From contig PCCJ01000015.1 in NCBI GenBank assembly GCA_002731665.1, positions 1-7,970 on the forward strand: DNA of 7,970 nt, written 5' to 3'. Shown one piece after another: positions 7,253-7,970 of this stretch (positions are counted from its first letter, which is position 1; each line of letters starts with the position of its first letter). Under the pieces are notes generated by a model. The model saw nothing but the letters and a program-made list of their open reading frames with translations, did no database searches and was not told the origin of the DNA. The translations under genes and the position numbers were made by a program. Origin of the DNA: Actinomycetota bacterium (lineage in GTDB: Bacteria > Actinomycetota > Acidimicrobiia > Acidimicrobiales > Poriferisodaliceae).

Positions 7253-7970
7253 TTAAGCAGCAAGTCTAAATTGAGTCACCAATCCACCCATTTCTATCGA
7301 TTTAAAGACTTCGATATTTTTAAGATCTATGCTGTTTATGCCATCACTTTTCGTTGCACATGGAATTCTACCTGAGAGTCCCTGGTGTGGTCTCATCGTG
7401 TTGTAGAATCTTTGATAGGAAAGGCAAACCACCCGGACATGGTCAACCTCGATTAAAATTATTCGGTTCAATATTTCAGTCTTGATAGATAAATTGAACC
7501 GTTCGACGAAGGAGTTATGCCAAGGATAACGTGGTGGAGTTTTGATCGACTGACATTCAAATTCAAGTAGAATATCAGCTAACCAGTGTCCGTAAAGAAC
7601 ACCTCGATCATGAACCACTGCTTTAGGAAAGACCTGGCCTGAAATACAGCAGTTTCGAAATTACTGTATCAGCCAATCCTTTGTAGGGTTTGTGCTCGAA
7701 TTAATTAGTACTAGCTTTCGCAAAGGCATTTCGATGACCGCAAAAATAAATATCTGGAGGCCGTTCATATCAAAGACACCAGTGAAATCCAGTGACCAAT
7801 ACCGAGTTAATGAGTCTAGAGCAGTGGAACACGGCGGCGGAGCGAACTGCGTTTTAGGAGGTATGAAGCCATTCTTCCTCAGTATTTTCAGGACAGTTTT
7901 CTTTGAAACTCGTATTCCCGTATGTCTCAGTTCGTCTGAAATTATTTGAGCTCCCCAAACAGTATTGCAA
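7253..7970 (-). pseudogene. Integrase-core (DDE) transposase, interrupted by one stop, 5' end outside window
   Basis: Read on the - strand from the right edge, one frame gives a helix-turn-helix-like segment (WGAQIISDELRHTGIRVSKK) and then an rve integrase core: WSLDFTG with the first Asp (codon 7787-7789), HDRG with the second Asp (7607-7609), and SFVERF with the Glu (7502-7504). There are 34 residues between the second Asp and the Glu. FYNTMRPHQGLSGRIP follows, and the C-terminus GGLVTQFRLAA fits the usual ending of this transposase type, so the 3' end is complete. A TAA (7661-7663 on +) interrupts WLIQ-stop-FRNC. Relatives usually have a glutamine pair here, so a single CAA to TAA change is likely. 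The frame is otherwise uninterrupted. The stop separates the first catalytic Asp from the other two, so no single product from this copy would be active without readthrough. Roughly the first 100 residues are missing beyond the edge. Confidence 0.85.
7253..7970 (-). mobile_element. Insertion-sequence remnant, right-hand part cut by the window edge
   Basis: The transposase pseudogene implies an insertion sequence that starts beyond the right edge and ends somewhere in 7124-7252. I could not identify a terminal inverted repeat or target-site duplication there, because the other end is not in view. AGCTGGC appears twice (near 7207 and 7231), but nothing ties it to an element end. The exact family (IS3/IS481-like integrase core) is not resolved. 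Confidence 0.55.

Noticed and set aside
7692..7949. 85-codon frame on + at the right end
   Set aside because: It lies antisense to the transposase integrase core, whose motifs are clear on the - strand.

Overview
The window carries a complete, known four-gene bacterial DNA-repair cluster on the + strand. The genes are a metallo-beta-lactamase/beta-CASP type exonuclease (1402-2415), an ATP-dependent DNA ligase (2416-4044), an Lhr-Core-like DExH helicase (4025-6442) and a calcineurin-like phosphoesterase of the PdeM/MPE type (6452-7123). All four are intact, and each shows its family's catalytic motifs. They sit head to tail with TAGATG abutment, a 20-nt overlap and a 9-nt gap, so they read as one translationally coupled operon. 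This is the 'ligase-associated DNA damage response' set. The helicase would remodel damaged or branched DNA, the two nucleases would trim ends, and the ligase would seal the nick.

Upstream, at 2-526, is the C-terminal part of a protein with tandem fasciclin (FAS1) domains, closed by a strong hairpin terminator (544-590). About 800 bases without a convincing gene follow. That stretch holds a second strong structured terminator or candidate small RNA (991-1075). Just before the operon there is a short open frame whose TGA overlaps the nuclease's TTG start, and which extends back to a well-placed Shine-Dalgarno sequence facing an ATA codon (1281-1405).

Downstream, on the - strand and convergent with the operon, is a DDE integrase-core transposase running off the right edge (7253-7970). 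It is interrupted by one in-frame stop that probably arose from CAA to TAA. The insertion-sequence ends could not be defined.

The organism is a bacterium of moderate GC that uses strong GGAGG-type ribosome-binding sites and some TTG starts. Tandem FAS1 proteins, the Exo-Lig-Lhr-MPE cluster and this transposase type occur in Bacteroidota, the Verrucomicrobiota/Planctomycetota group and Pseudomonadota. I cannot choose a phylum from this window. I see no undescribed multi-gene system. The most open points are the leader frame coupled to the nuclease start and the structured element at 991-1075.
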